From assembly GCA_014763785.1 (NCBI GenBank), contig JACXUS010000003.1, positions 1 to 48,318 on the forward strand: DNA of 48,318 bases, given 5' to 3'. The stretch is from Sphingomonadales bacterium (GTDB lineage Bacteria > Pseudomonadota > Alphaproteobacteria > Rhodobacterales > Rhodobacteraceae). Shown here in pieces: positions 16,377 to 28,420 of the stretch; position 1 is the stretch's first letter, and the number at the start of each line of letters is the position of its first letter. The translations under genes were made by a program, and so were the position numbers. The notes below the pieces were generated by a model, which did no database searches, had not been told where the DNA came from, and was given only the letters and a program-made list of their open reading frames with translations.

Positions 16377-17012
16377 TCAGCGCACCACGCGCAGCGTCAG
16401 ATTGAGTCGCCCCCCCTGCGGCAGCAGCATCGAGGTGCCCGGCGCGATCCGGTCGATGCCGTGATAGAGGAGCCGCGCGGCCCCGCCCATCACCAGCACA
16501 TCGCCCGAACGCAACCACAGGCTTTGCGTCGCCCCGCCGCGCGTCTCGTTGCCGATGCGAAAGCGGCCGTCGTCGCCCAGACTGATCGACAGCACCGGCT
16601 GGGTGAAGTCAGCCTCGTCGCGGTCCTGATGCAGGCCCATCTTGGCGCCCTCGGCATAATAGTTGATCAGGCAGCATTCGGGGGCGCGCGCCTTGGGCAG
16701 GACTGCATCCCAGATCGCGCGAATGCTGGCGGGAATCGCGGGCCAGGGCGTGCCCTGCGGATGGGTTTCGCTGTAGCGGTATCCGCGCAGGTCCGACACC
16801 CAGCCGAACCGCCCGGCCGAGGTCATCCGCACCGACATCGGCCGCCCATAGGGGGTCATCGGCGAGAACAGCGGTGCCGCGGCCGCCACCGCGCGCAGAT
16901 CCGACACCAAAGCCGCCTGTTCTTGCGGCGACAGCCAGCCCGGATAATGCAGAAAGCCGCGGATCTCCTGTGGCACAGGGCGCGGGGCGCGCTCTTCGGC
17001 GGTTCCGTGCAT
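16377..17012 (-). CDS. AlkB-type 2-oxoglutarate/Fe(II)-dependent nucleic-acid dealkylating dioxygenase
   Basis: 211 residues from ATG 17012, which has GAGGAAG upstream; longer in-frame starts run into the dnaK promoter region. The iron-binding triad is H128-x-D130 (LHQDRDEADF) and H184 (LLYHGIDRI). The 2-oxoglutarate-binding segment is RLNLTLR (202-208), and YGRPMSVRMTSAGRFGW (56-71) matches the nucleotide-recognition lid of E. coli AlkB. The protein oxidatively removes methyl groups from damaged bases such as 1-methyladenine and 3-methylcytosine. It diverges from dnaK; the 169-bp gap contains the dnaK heat-shock promoter. No Ada box or adaptive-response partner is visible, so induction by alkylation is not indicated here. 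Confidence 0.92.
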   Translation of the reverse strand: MHGTAEERAPRPVPQEIRGFLHYPGWLSPQEQAALVSDLRAVAAAAPLFSPMTPYGRPMSVRMTSAGRFGWVSDLRGYRYSETHPQGTPWPAIPASIRAIWDAVLPKARAPECCLINYYAEGAKMGLHQDRDEADFTQPVLSISLGDDGRFRIGNETRGGATQSLWLRSGDVLVMGGAARLLYHGIDRIAPGTSMLLPQGGRLNLTLRVVR

Positions 17013-17039
17013 TTCTCGTGACTTCCTCGGGACGGGGTT

Positions 17040-17069
17040 CTTGCAGGGCGATTTTCCCCTCCTTATATA
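17040..17069 (+). promoter_or_regulatory. RpoH (sigma-32)-type heat-shock promoter of dnaK
   Basis: CTTGCA (17040-17045), 15-base spacer, CCTTATATA (17061-17069). This fits the heat-shock pattern CTTGAA-N13-15-CCCCATNTA, with a T-rich -10 as seen in alphaproteobacteria. Transcription would start near 17077, giving a leader of about 105 bases before the dnaK ATG. No CIRCE repeat (the HrcA operator) is present. Confidence 0.7.
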
Positions 17070-17181
17070 CGCCGGGAGCCGGAAGGACCAAAGCCTTCCG
17101 GGCCAAACCGAAACCCTGGGATAGGGCGCGGGGGCCTGAATGGACCTGCACCCGCCAATCGCCGCAAGAAGAGGTATTGAA

Positions 17182-19104
<1,923 letters not shown>

Positions 19105-19122
19105 GCGCCGGAACCTGAGGAG

Positions 19123-19146
19123 CGGGCCCCCCTTGGGGGCCCGTTT
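19123..19146 (+). terminator. Terminator-like hairpin between dnaK and dnaJ
   Basis: CGGGCCCCC and GGGGGCCCG form a stem (about 19123-19132 with 19135-19143, very short loop) followed by TTT. It lies 19 bases after dnaK and 30 before dnaJ. A leaky terminator here would lower dnaJ transcription relative to dnaK. Confidence 0.6.
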
Positions 19147-19155
19147 CCCCATGTT

Positions 19156-19168
19156 CCCCCAAAGGGGG
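19156..19168 (+). promoter_or_regulatory. Hairpin burying the dnaJ ribosome-binding site
   Basis: CCCCC (19156-19160), AAA, GGGGG (19164-19168). The dnaJ Shine-Dalgarno is the same AGGGGG, seven bases before ATG 19176, so a 5-bp all-GC stem would cover it. Pairing is directly visible; a role in lowering or heat-adjusting translation is inference. Confidence 0.5.
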
Positions 19169-19175
19169 TACTGGA

Positions 19176-20330
19176 ATGGCAAAACGCGATTTCTACGAGG
19201 TTCTGGGCGTTGCGCGCGGGGCTTCGGCCGAGGAGCTGAAAAAAGCCTATCGCACCAAGGCGAAAGAGTTTCACCCCGACCGCAACAAGGACAACCCGGA
19301 CGCCGAGGCCCAGTTCAAGGAAGTGAACGAGGCCTATGACGTGCTGAAGGATGCCGACAAGAAGGCGGCCTATGACCGCTATGGCCATGCGGCCTTCGAG
19401 GGCGGCATGGGCGGCGGTGGCCCGCGCGGCGGCGCCTATGCGCAGGGCGATTTCGCCTCTGCCTTCTCGGATGTGTTCGAGGATCTCTTCGGTGACTTCA
19501 TGGGCGGCCGCGGCGGCCCGGGCGGTAGCGGACGAAGCCGCGCCACCCGGGGCTCGGACCTGCGCTATAACATGCGGGTCACGCTGGAAGAGGCCTACAA
19601 GGGCGCGCAGAAGACGATCACCGTGCCCGGCTCGGCGCAATGCGGGGCCTGCAACGGCACCGGCGCCGAAGGCGGGGCCGAGCCGCAGACCTGCCCGACC
19701 TGTTCGGGCATGGGCAAGGTGCGCGCGCAGAACGGCTTCTTCACCGTCGAACGCACCTGCCCGACCTGTGGCGGCGCCGGTCAGGTGGTGAAGAACCCCT
19801 GCAAGGTCTGCCATGGCGCGGGCCGGGTCGAGAAGGAACGCACGCTCTCGGTCAATATCCCGGCGGGGGTCGAGACCGGCACCCGGATCCGGCTGGCCGG
19901 TGAGGGCGAGGCCGGGATGCGCGGCGGGCCCTCGGGCGATCTCTATATCTTCATCGAGGTGAGCGAACATGCGCTCTTTCAGCGCGAGGGCGTGAACCTC
20001 TATTGCCGGGTGCCGGTCAGCATGGCCTCGGCCGCGCTGGGTGGCGAGGTCGAGGTGCCCACGATCGACGGCGGACGGAGCCGCGTGAAGATCCCGCAGG
20101 GCAGCCAGTCGGGTCGGCAGATGCGTCTGCGTGGCAAGGGCATGCCCGCGCTGCGCGGCGCGGGTCTGGGCGATATGGTGATCGAACTGGCGGTGGAAAC
20201 CCCGGTGAACCTGACCTCGCGGCAGAAAGAGCTGCTGCGCGAGTTCGAGAAGATCGAGGCCGAGAACAACCCCGAAGGCGCGTCGTTCTTCAAGAAGGTC
20301 AAGAGCTTCTGGGACGGGATGAAAGGATGA
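19176..20330 (+). CDS. dnaJ: Hsp40 co-chaperone DnaJ
   Basis: 384 residues, type I DnaJ. The J domain (1-70) has the HPD tripeptide at residues 33-35, needed to stimulate DnaK's ATPase. A Gly-rich linker follows (about 73-130, [13 protein letters not shown] and [10 protein letters not shown]). The zinc-finger region has four CxxCxGxG-type repeats ([32 protein letters not shown]), and the C-terminal substrate-binding domains complete the protein. It delivers unfolded clients to DnaK. Cotranscribed with dnaK, but the 71-bp gap contains two hairpins, one terminator-like and one over the ribosome-binding site, which would keep DnaJ below DnaK. Confidence 0.98.
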   Translation: MAKRDFYEVLGVARGASAEELKKAYRTKAKEFHPDRNKDNPDAEAQFKEVNEAYDVLKDADKKAAYDRYGHAAFEGGMGGGGPRGGAYAQGDFASAFSDVFEDLFGDFMGGRGGPGGSGRSRATRGSDLRYNMRVTLEEAYKGAQKTITVPGSAQCGACNGTGAEGGAEPQTCPTCSGMGKVRAQNGFFTVERTCPTCGGAGQVVKNPCKVCHGAGRVEKERTLSVNIPAGVETGTRIRLAGEGEAGMRGGPSGDLYIFIEVSEHALFQREGVNLYCRVPVSMASAALGGEVEVPTIDGGRSRVKIPQGSQSGRQMRLRGKGMPALRGAGLGDMVIELAVETPVNLTSRQKELLREFEKIEAENNPEGASFFKKVKSFWDGMKG

Positions 20331-20332
20331 AC

Positions 20333-20360
20333 GGGCGCCTTCGGGCGCCCTTTCTCTTTG
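20333..20360 (+). terminator. Intrinsic terminator of the dnaK-dnaJ operon
   Basis: GGGCGCC (20333-20339), a stable TTCG tetraloop, GGCGCCC (20344-20350), then TTTCTCTTT. It begins 3 bases after the dnaJ stop and is immediately followed by GAGTATTTGCATCAAGG, a relative of the GGATATTT intergenic elements. Confidence 0.85.
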
Positions 20361-20422
20361 AGTATTTGCATCAAGGAAAAGCTTAAACGGTTTTTTAACC
20401 ATCCTGGGCGCAGGCTCGGGCC

Positions 20423-21187
20423 ATGAAACCCCGCGCCCCTGCCTTTTCCGAAGCCCCGCTGCCGCTTTTTGCGCCCGATGAGGCCGTGCCCGTGGCCATG
20501 GCGCCCGGGCGGCTGCCGTCCTATCTGGCGGACCATCGTGCGCGGTTGCGGGCGCGGTTCATGGAGGGGGGCGCCACCGCCCTGCCCGATTACGAGATGC
20601 TGGAGCTGGTTCTGTTCCGCGCGATCCCGCGGCAGGATGTGAAGCCGCTCGCGCGGCGGCTGATCGACACATTCGGGGATTTCGGCCGGGTGATTTCGGC
20701 CCCGCCCGCACGGCTGGCCGAGGTAACCGGCGTCGGCGCTGCCGTGGTGCAGGAATTGAAGATCGTCGAGGCCGCGGCGCAGCGGCTGGCGCGGGCGAAG
20801 GTGATGCATCGCCCGGTGCTGAGCAGCTGGGCCGCGCTGGTCGATTACTGCCACACCGCGATGGCGCATCGCGAGACGGAGCAGTTCCGCGCGCTCTATC
20901 TCGATCGCAAGAACGTGCTGATCGCGGATGAGGAGCAGGCCCGCGGCACGGTTGATCACGTGCCGGTCTATCCGCGCGAGGTGATCAAGCGGGGGCTGGA
21001 ATTGAACGCCTCGGCGCTGATTCTGGTGCACAATCACCCCTCAGGCGACCCGACCCCGTCGGAGGCCGATATCGCGATGACCGCTCAGATCCGCATGGCG
21101 GGCGAGATCATGGGGATCGTGCTGCACGACCACCTGATCATCGGCAAAAGCACCGAGCTGAGCTTCCGCGCGGAAGGCTTGCTTTAG
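20423..21187 (+). CDS. radC: RadC-family JAB-domain protein
   Basis: 254 residues. An N-terminal helix-hairpin-helix-like part (about 50-125, with the GVGAAVVQELK block) is followed by a JAMM/MPN domain. The metal motif is H203-x-H205-P-S-G-x-x-x-P-S-x-x-D216, and EQFRALYLDRKN precedes it as in all RadC proteins. Despite the name, a direct repair role has been disputed; the fold suggests a metal-dependent hydrolase or peptidase-like protein, often associated with recombination or mobile DNA. No strong Shine-Dalgarno was seen before ATG 20423. It is transcribed separately from dnaJ, whose terminator lies 62 bases upstream. Its stop overlaps the stop of the convergent exported-protein gene. Confidence 0.9.
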   Translation: MKPRAPAFSEAPLPLFAPDEAVPVAMAPGRLPSYLADHRARLRARFMEGGATALPDYEMLELVLFRAIPRQDVKPLARRLIDTFGDFGRVISAPPARLAEVTGVGAAVVQELKIVEAAAQRLARAKVMHRPVLSSWAALVDYCHTAMAHRETEQFRALYLDRKNVLIADEEQARGTVDHVPVYPREVIKRGLELNASALILVHNHPSGDPTPSEADIAMTAQIRMAGEIMGIVLHDHLIIGKSTELSFRAEGLL

Positions 21188-22173
21188 TTCGTCGCGGCGA
21201 GCGAAACCGCCGCCTGCGGCAGATCGAGAACCACCGATCCGCCCGGATCGGCCCCCGCCTCGGCGCCATCGACGGGCTGCAGAGCCTCGGCGCAATCGGG
21301 CATCGCGAAGGTGACTTGCACCGGCGCCTCAAACCGACCGGCCCGCACATGCAGCACCTGCGCCTGCAGATCACGGCCACAGCTTGCCGCGGTCACCGGC
21401 GCCTCGAGGTCAAAGCGGATATCGGTCATCGCGGCGGGCGCGGAATAGACCTCGGCATGGGGTCCCTCGGCGCCATCGCCATAGGCCAGCATATAGCCGC
21501 CGAGCGGCGTATCGGGGGTGCGCGGCGCCGCGGCGAAGATATGCCCCGCCCCGCCATAGGCCGAGCCGTATTCATAGGCGTTCAGATGGATCGCAGCGGG
21601 GCCGGTCCACAACAGAATCATCCGGTCGATCAGATCGGTTCCGGCAACCGCGCGGGTTGCGTCGAGCCCCTCGCCCGAGGGCAGAAGCGCCGCGACGGAC
21701 ACCTCGGGGCCGAGCGCGGGGATCACCCCGGACCAGCGCCCCGTCGCATCGAGCCGCGCCGCAAAGCCCATCGGCCCTTGGCGCAGGGTGACGGTCCCGC
21801 CCGGATCACAGGGCGCGCTGAGCGCGACCGAGACCAGCCCGCGGGGCATAGGGCCAAGCGACAGCGTGGCGGGCGCGCAGGCCGGCTGAAAGCCCTGAAC
21901 CGCGGGCTCGGCCGGCAGGGCGGGGTCGGCGCGCAGGGCCTCGGGCGAGAGCGGACGCGTGGGCAGTTGCGGCAGGGCGGCGACCTCGGAAATCGTCAGG
22001 CCGGTGACCTGCACCCCGGTCGCCATGGGATCGGCTGCGGGAACCGGGACGGGCTGCAGGGCCGCGGGATCAGTCGCGGGCATCGGGCCTTGGGCCGTTT
22101 GCATCACATGGCCGGTGGCAGCCGCCAGCAAAAAGGTGGCGGCAACGATCGACACCTTGCGCAGATTTTGCAT
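21184..22173 (-). CDS. Exported protein of unknown function downstream of secA
   Basis: 329 residues that I do not recognise as a named family. Residues 1-25 (MQNLRKVSIVAATFLLAAATG) look like a signal peptide or a single N-terminal membrane anchor. A Pro/Ala/Val-rich stretch (about 30-95) probably forms an extended linker. The remainder looks beta-rich, with cysteines in ACAPATLSLG, SAPCDPGG, ASCGRDLQ and MPDCAEAL; four cysteines in an exported domain suggest two disulfides. The segment MILLWTGPAAIHLNAYEYGSAYGG, read in pieces, is the most distinctive. GGAGG precedes ATG 22173. It follows secA on the same strand, behind a terminator, so it has its own promoter or depends on read-through. Homologues beside secA may have been called translocase by position; nothing in the sequence supports that. 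Confidence 0.7.
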   Translation of the reverse strand: MQNLRKVSIVAATFLLAAATGHVMQTAQGPMPATDPAALQPVPVPAADPMATGVQVTGLTISEVAALPQLPTRPLSPEALRADPALPAEPAVQGFQPACAPATLSLGPMPRGLVSVALSAPCDPGGTVTLRQGPMGFAARLDATGRWSGVIPALGPEVSVAALLPSGEGLDATRAVAGTDLIDRMILLWTGPAAIHLNAYEYGSAYGGAGHIFAAAPRTPDTPLGGYMLAYGDGAEGPHAEVYSAPAAMTDIRFDLEAPVTAASCGRDLQAQVLHVRAGRFEAPVQVTFAMPDCAEALQPVDGAEAGADPGGSVVLDLPQAAVSLAATN

Positions 22174-22324
22174 CCCAACCTCCTGTCATTGCTGACCTTT
22201 TTACGGAAGCTAAAGCGGGATGACGGCGAAGCGATGGCGCGATCGGGGCATTGTTTCCAAATTCGGCGCGCGGTGCGGCCCCGTATCTGGAAGGTATTTT
22301 CCTAAAATCCGCTAGATATCGAAA

Positions 22325-22353
22325 GGGCGGCGGAGCCCTGCGGCCCGCCGCCC
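22325..22353 (-). terminator. Terminator of secA
   Basis: Minus-strand stem of 9 bp (22345-22353 with 22325-22333, GGGCGGCGG/CCGCCGCCC) followed by TTTCG, 20 bases after the secA stop. The T run is short. Confidence 0.6.
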
Positions 22354-22372
22354 GAATGGCGCCATAATTCGG

Positions 22373-25108
<2,736 letters not shown>

Positions 25109-25153
25109 GTTTTCTCCGCGGGTTCGTCTGACCAAATCGTGTGACAAGCGACC

Positions 25154-25182
25154 TTGCCCCGCCCATCGCTGCCGCCTAGAAC
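25154..25182 (+). promoter_or_regulatory. Predicted promoter of the ppiC-argJ-mutT operon
   Basis: TTGCCC (25154-25159), 17-base spacer, TAGAAC (25177-25182). Transcription would begin near 25189, leaving a leader of about 105 bases that contains a short hairpin (GTCTT/AAGAC, 25207-25219) and a GC palindrome around 25257-25273. Confidence 0.45.
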
Positions 25183-25294
25183 GGCTAACGAAAAAAGGGC
25201 GCAGCTGTCTTCACAAGACCCTTGGCGATGTAAGGGGCTGCCGTCTGAGTGTCAACGCCGCGGGCCCCGCGGCCCTTGCCGGGAGAGGCTTTCG

Positions 25295-26158
25295 ATGCGG
25301 AAACTGACCGAATTCATGGGGGCCACGGCGCTTGTGCTGTGCGCCGCGCTGCCCGCGCTGGCCGAGGATGCCAAGCCGCGCACCGATCTGACCGCCGACA
25401 GCGTTCTGGCCACCGTGAACGGCAAAGAGATCACGCTGGGCCAGATGATCACCGTGCGCAACGGCCTGCCGCCGGAATATCTGCAGCTGCCCGATGATAT
25501 CCTGTTCAACGGGATCCTCGATCAGCTGGTGCAGCAGACCGCGCTGGCCGAGATCGGCGAGGCGCGGATGACCCGGCGCGACGAGATCGCGCTGGAGGTG
25601 GACCGCCGCGCCTATCTGGCGGGCGCGGTTCTGGATTACACCGCCCAGACCGCGGTCACCGAAGAGAAGATCGAAGAGGCCTACAAGGTCAAATACGCCA
25701 GCGCCGAACCCTCGCGGGAATTCCACGCCGCGCATATCATCGTGGATAGCGAAGAAGCCGCGGCGAAGATCAAGGCTGCGATCGACGGCGGCGCCGATTT
25801 CGCCGAGGAAGCGCGGAAGAACTCGACCGATGGCGCGGCGGCGAATGGCGGCGATCTGGGCTGGTTCAAGCTCGAGGCGATGGTGCAGCCCTTCGCCGAA
25901 GCGATCGCCAGCATGAAAGAGGGCGAGGTCAAGGGCCCGGTGCAGACCGAATACGGCTGGCATGTGGTCAAGCTGATGGAAAGCCGTCTGACCGAGGCGC
26001 CCAAGATCGAGGATGTCCGCGACGAGCTGATCGGCGATCTGCGCCAGCAGGCCGTGGAAACCCGCGTGACGGAGACCGTGGAAAAGGCCAAGATCGAGAA
26101 GATGGTGGACGGGGTCGATCCCGCCATCCTGAAAAACGACGCGCTTCTGGGCCAGTAA
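25295..26158 (+). CDS. Periplasmic parvulin-type peptidyl-prolyl cis-trans isomerase
   Basis: 287 residues from ATG 25295, behind GGGAGAGG; upstream in-frame starts precede a clear signal peptide. Residues 1-23 (MRKLTEFMGATALVLCAALPALA) are a Sec signal with AxA cleavage. A SurA-like N-terminal helical region follows, then the PpiC rotamase domain (about 130-235), with AAHIIVDSEEAA, FAEEARKNSTDG, GGDLGWF and QTEYGWHVVKL as the usual landmarks. It is predicted to help fold exported outer-membrane or periplasmic proteins. The gene is divergent from secA and 12 bases before argJ; the same SecA-isomerase neighbourhood makes sense for protein export, while the argJ link is probably just operon packing. 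Confidence 0.92.
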   Translation: MRKLTEFMGATALVLCAALPALAEDAKPRTDLTADSVLATVNGKEITLGQMITVRNGLPPEYLQLPDDILFNGILDQLVQQTALAEIGEARMTRRDEIALEVDRRAYLAGAVLDYTAQTAVTEEKIEEAYKVKYASAEPSREFHAAHIIVDSEEAAAKIKAAIDGGADFAEEARKNSTDGAAANGGDLGWFKLEAMVQPFAEAIASMKEGEVKGPVQTEYGWHVVKLMESRLTEAPKIEDVRDELIGDLRQQAVETRVTETVEKAKIEKMVDGVDPAILKNDALLGQ

Positions 26159-26170
26159 GGCGGGGACGAG

Positions 26171-27547
26171 ATGGCGAAGAAAGACAAGGAACTCAAGGCC
26201 AAGGTCGACAAGCTCAAGACCAAGGTCAAGAAGCTCAAGGCAGAGCTGTCGGCCTCGGTCGCCGAAGGGGTGAGCGAAGCCGAGGCCGTGGTCGCCAAGG
26301 TCAAGGCGCACAAGGTCTCGCCGCTGGCGCCCGCCGCCTTCCCGGCGCTGCCGGTGATCGAGGGTGTGGCCTTTGCCGCGGCGCCCGCGGGCGTGCGCTA
26401 TGCCGGCCGGACCGATGTGATGCTGGCGGTGATCGAGCCGGGCGCGACCCTTGCCGGGGTGTTCACCACCTCCTCGACGCGGGCGGCCTGCGTGCTGGAT
26501 TGCCAGGCCAAGCTGAAGGCCAAGACCGGCCTTGAGGCGGGCGCCGCAATCATCGTGAACTCGGGCAATGCCAATGCCTTCACCGGCGCGGGCGGTCAGA
26601 CCGCCGTCGACGCGGTGACCGGCGCGGTGGCCGAGGCGCTCGGCCTGCCCACCAGCCGGGTGTTCAGCTCCTCGACCGGGGTGATCGGCGAGCCGCTGCC
26701 CTATGACCGCATCACCGCGGTCGTGCCGGGCCTGATCGCCGCGCTCGACCCCGAGGGGATGGAGGCCGCCGCCCGCGCGATCATGACCACCGACACCTTC
26801 CCCAAGGGCGCCTCGGCCGAGATCGAGGGCGAAGGCGGCACCATCCGCATCGCGGGCATCGCCAAGGGCTCGGGGATGATTGCGCCGAACATGGCGACGA
26901 TGCTGGTTTACATCTTCACCGATGCGAAGATTTCTGCGGCGAACCTGCAAAAGATGCTGTCGCGTCAGGTGGATGGCACCTTCAACGCGATCACGGTGGA
27001 TAGCGACACCTCGACCTCGGATGCGCTGATCCTGGCGGCGACGGGGCGCTCGGCTGCGGCCGAGATCAGCGATATGCGCTCCAAGGTCGCGAAGGATTTC
27101 GAGGCCGCGCTGCGCGCCGTGATGCTCGATCTGGCGCATCAGGTGGTGAAGGACGGCGAAGGTGCGACGAAATTCGTCGAGGTCCGCGTGAGTGGCGCCG
27201 AGAGCGCCGAGGATGCCCATAAGGTGGCGATGGCGGTGGCCAATTCGCCGCTGGTCAAGACCGCGCTGGCCGGTGAGGATGCGAACTGGGGCCGCGTCGT
27301 GGCCGCGGTGGGCAAATCGGGCGCCAAGGCCGATCGCGACCGGCTACGGATCAGCTTCGGCGATATGGTTCTGGCCGAGAATGGCTGGCGCGTGCCGGAT
27401 TATTCCGAAGAGGCTGCAAGCGCCTATATGAAGGGGCAGGAGCTGGTGATCGGCATTGATCTGGGGCTCGGGCGCGCCGCGAAATCGGTCTGGACCTGCG
27501 ATCTGACGCATCGCTACATCGACATCAACGCGGATTACCGTTCGTGA
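26171..27547 (+). CDS. argJ: Bifunctional glutamate N-acetyltransferase / amino-acid acetyltransferase ArgJ
   Basis: 458 residues. The core matches ArgJ: VSPLAPAAFPALPVIEG, TSSTRAACV, NSGNANAFTGAGG, and the self-cleavage site PNMATML with nucleophile T243, which after autoproteolysis starts the beta chain. It recycles the acetyl group from N-acetylornithine to glutamate in the cyclic arginine pathway and may also use acetyl-CoA. Odd feature: about 47 extra residues precede the core, starting MAKKDKELKAKVDKLKTK, highly Lys-rich and predicted coiled coil. ArgJ is normally about 405-415 residues. Internal GTG codons in this region lack a good ribosome-binding site, so the extension is probably real. 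Second gene of the ppiC-argJ-mutT operon; argG lies 9 kb away. Confidence 0.95.
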   Translation: MAKKDKELKAKVDKLKTKVKKLKAELSASVAEGVSEAEAVVAKVKAHKVSPLAPAAFPALPVIEGVAFAAAPAGVRYAGRTDVMLAVIEPGATLAGVFTTSSTRAACVLDCQAKLKAKTGLEAGAAIIVNSGNANAFTGAGGQTAVDAVTGAVAEALGLPTSRVFSSSTGVIGEPLPYDRITAVVPGLIAALDPEGMEAAARAIMTTDTFPKGASAEIEGEGGTIRIAGIAKGSGMIAPNMATMLVYIFTDAKISAANLQKMLSRQVDGTFNAITVDSDTSTSDALILAATGRSAAAEISDMRSKVAKDFEAALRAVMLDLAHQVVKDGEGATKFVEVRVSGAESAEDAHKVAMAVANSPLVKTALAGEDANWGRVVAAVGKSGAKADRDRLRISFGDMVLAENGWRVPDYSEEAASAYMKGQELVIGIDLGLGRAAKSVWTCDLTHRYIDINADYRS

Positions 27548-27987
27548 GCGGTGGCTGCGGCCCCGATATCCCCGCCCCGGTCAGCCCGGGGCGGGTGGTT
27601 CTGGTCAGCGCGGTCGCGCTGATCGACGCCGACGGGCGGGTTCTGCTGGCGCAGCGCCCGCCGGGCAAATCGCTGGCGGGGCTCTGGGAATTTCCGGGCG
27701 GCAAGGTCGAGCCGGGCGAAACCCCCGAGGCCGCGCTGATCCGCGAGCTGCACGAGGAGCTGGGCATCGAAACCTGGCATTCGTGCCTGGCGCCGCTGAC
27801 CTTCGCCAGCCACAGCTACCCCGATTTCCACCTGCTGATGCCGCTTTTCGCCTGTCGGCGCTGGGGGGGAATCGTTACCCCGCGCGAGGGGCAGGGTCTG
27901 GCCTGGGTCCGGGCGGCAGAGCTCAAGAATTATGCGATGCCGCCTGCAGATGAACCACTAATCCCGATTCTGCGCGATTGGTTGTGA
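27544..27987 (+). CDS. MutT-like Nudix hydrolase, probable 8-oxo-dGTP diphosphatase
   Basis: 147 residues. The Nudix box is complete: G53-x5-E59-x7-R67-E68-L-H-E71-E72-L-G-I. The surrounding sequence (VSAVALIDADGRVLLAQRP, SLAGLWEFPGGK) is that of MutT. MutT hydrolyses 8-oxo-dGTP to the monophosphate so that oxidised guanine is not built into DNA, complementing MutY. The start is GTG 27544, which overlaps the argJ stop (GTGA), so translation is coupled. The position after argJ is common in alphaproteobacteria. Other Nudix substrates are possible, but the close match of the GLWEFPGGK segment to MutT makes the usual function likely. Confidence 0.87.
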   Translation: MSGGCGPDIPAPVSPGRVVLVSAVALIDADGRVLLAQRPPGKSLAGLWEFPGGKVEPGETPEAALIRELHEELGIETWHSCLAPLTFASHSYPDFHLLMPLFACRRWGGIVTPREGQGLAWVRAAELKNYAMPPADEPLIPILRDWL

Positions 27988-28043
27988 TTTGGCGTTCTCC
28001 GACCGCCACATTTCGTCGCATTTTAGTCGAACCCCTGCGTTTT

Positions 28044-28078
28044 TTGTTTGCCATTTGTAAACAATTTGCGACTAGACT
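28044..28078 (+). promoter_or_regulatory. AT-rich promoter region with an inverted repeat before a small gene
   Basis: TTGTTT (28044-28049) and AAACAA (28059-28064) form a 6-bp inverted repeat with a 9-base spacer. TTGCCA (28048-28053) and TAGACT (28073-28078) are possible -35/-10 boxes, 19 bases apart, so the repeat would sit over the -35 as an operator might. The stretch is far more AT-rich than its surroundings. GTCGCA occurs at 28015, inverted at 28067, and again at 28098. Confidence 0.4.
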
Positions 28079-28118
28079 GGAGCACGGAACGAATTCAGTC
28101 GCAATGGGAGGGAAAGCC

Positions 28119-28256
28119 ATGCTGCGCACGATCGTGGTCGGAAGTTCGGTGTCGGTTCAGGGCATTTTCGAAGCCCAGCTCGACAATGGCAAGATCGTGG
28201 TTCGCGTCGATGACCGGCTCTATGCCGGGCGTCCGGTCGTCAAGAAAACCTCCTGA
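28119..28256 (+). CDS. Small protein of unknown function, 45 residues
   Basis: Start ATG 28119 has GGGAGGG seven bases upstream. The protein begins MLRTIVVGSSVSVQGIFEAQ and ends VDDRLYAGRPVVKKTS. It is too short for firm family assignment and I do not recognise it. Alternating hydrophobic residues (TIVV, VSVQGIF, KIVVRV) suggest a small beta-sheet or barrel, with a basic tail. There is no signal peptide. Evidence that it is a real gene: strong Shine-Dalgarno, its own AT-rich upstream region, and a very strong terminator 88 bases after the stop with nothing else in between. An in-frame longer start at 27978 is unlikely because it runs through the promoter region. A regulatory or nucleic-acid-binding role is possible but not shown. 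Confidence 0.65.
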   Translation: MLRTIVVGSSVSVQGIFEAQLDNGKIVVRVDDRLYAGRPVVKKTS

Positions 28257-28275
28257 TCGCGCGGCGACCCCGGCG

Positions 28276-28313
28276 ACGGGTCCGCGATCGGGATCGGGTT
28301 TGGGAGGACCCGT
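28276..28313 (+). other. Stem-loop in the 3' region of the small gene
   Basis: ACGGGTCC (28276-28283) and GGACCCGT (28306-28313) are perfectly complementary with a 22-base loop. An A-rich, apparently unpaired stretch follows before the terminator, a layout also seen in mRNA 3' ends that yield small RNAs. No direct evidence of processing. Confidence 0.4.
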
Positions 28314-28343
28314 AACGAGAGCCAACCACAAGCTGAAATAAGA

Positions 28344-28374
28344 AACGGGGGGCATCTGCCCCCCGTTTTCGTTT
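28344..28374. terminator. Strong bidirectional intrinsic terminator
   Basis: AACGGGGGGC (28344-28353), loop ATCT, GCCCCCCGTT (28358-28367), then TTCGTTT on the plus strand. The minus strand reads TTTCTTATTTC after the same stem, so it can end both the small-gene transcript and infB, whose stop is at 28421. Confidence 0.85.
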
Positions 28375-28420
28375 CCGCTCATCTGGCGCGCCCCGTGAGG
28401 GGGCAGCGCATCGCACCCCC

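Noticed and set aside
15145-17012. Adjacent genes both nameable alkB taken as a functional pair
   Set aside because: One is a membrane alkane hydroxylase and the other a DNA-repair dioxygenase; shared name is coincidence and they are convergent.
22220-22315. 31-residue open frame between the exported-protein gene and secA
   Set aside because: No convincing ribosome-binding site, odd composition and random length expected by chance in a 199-bp gap.
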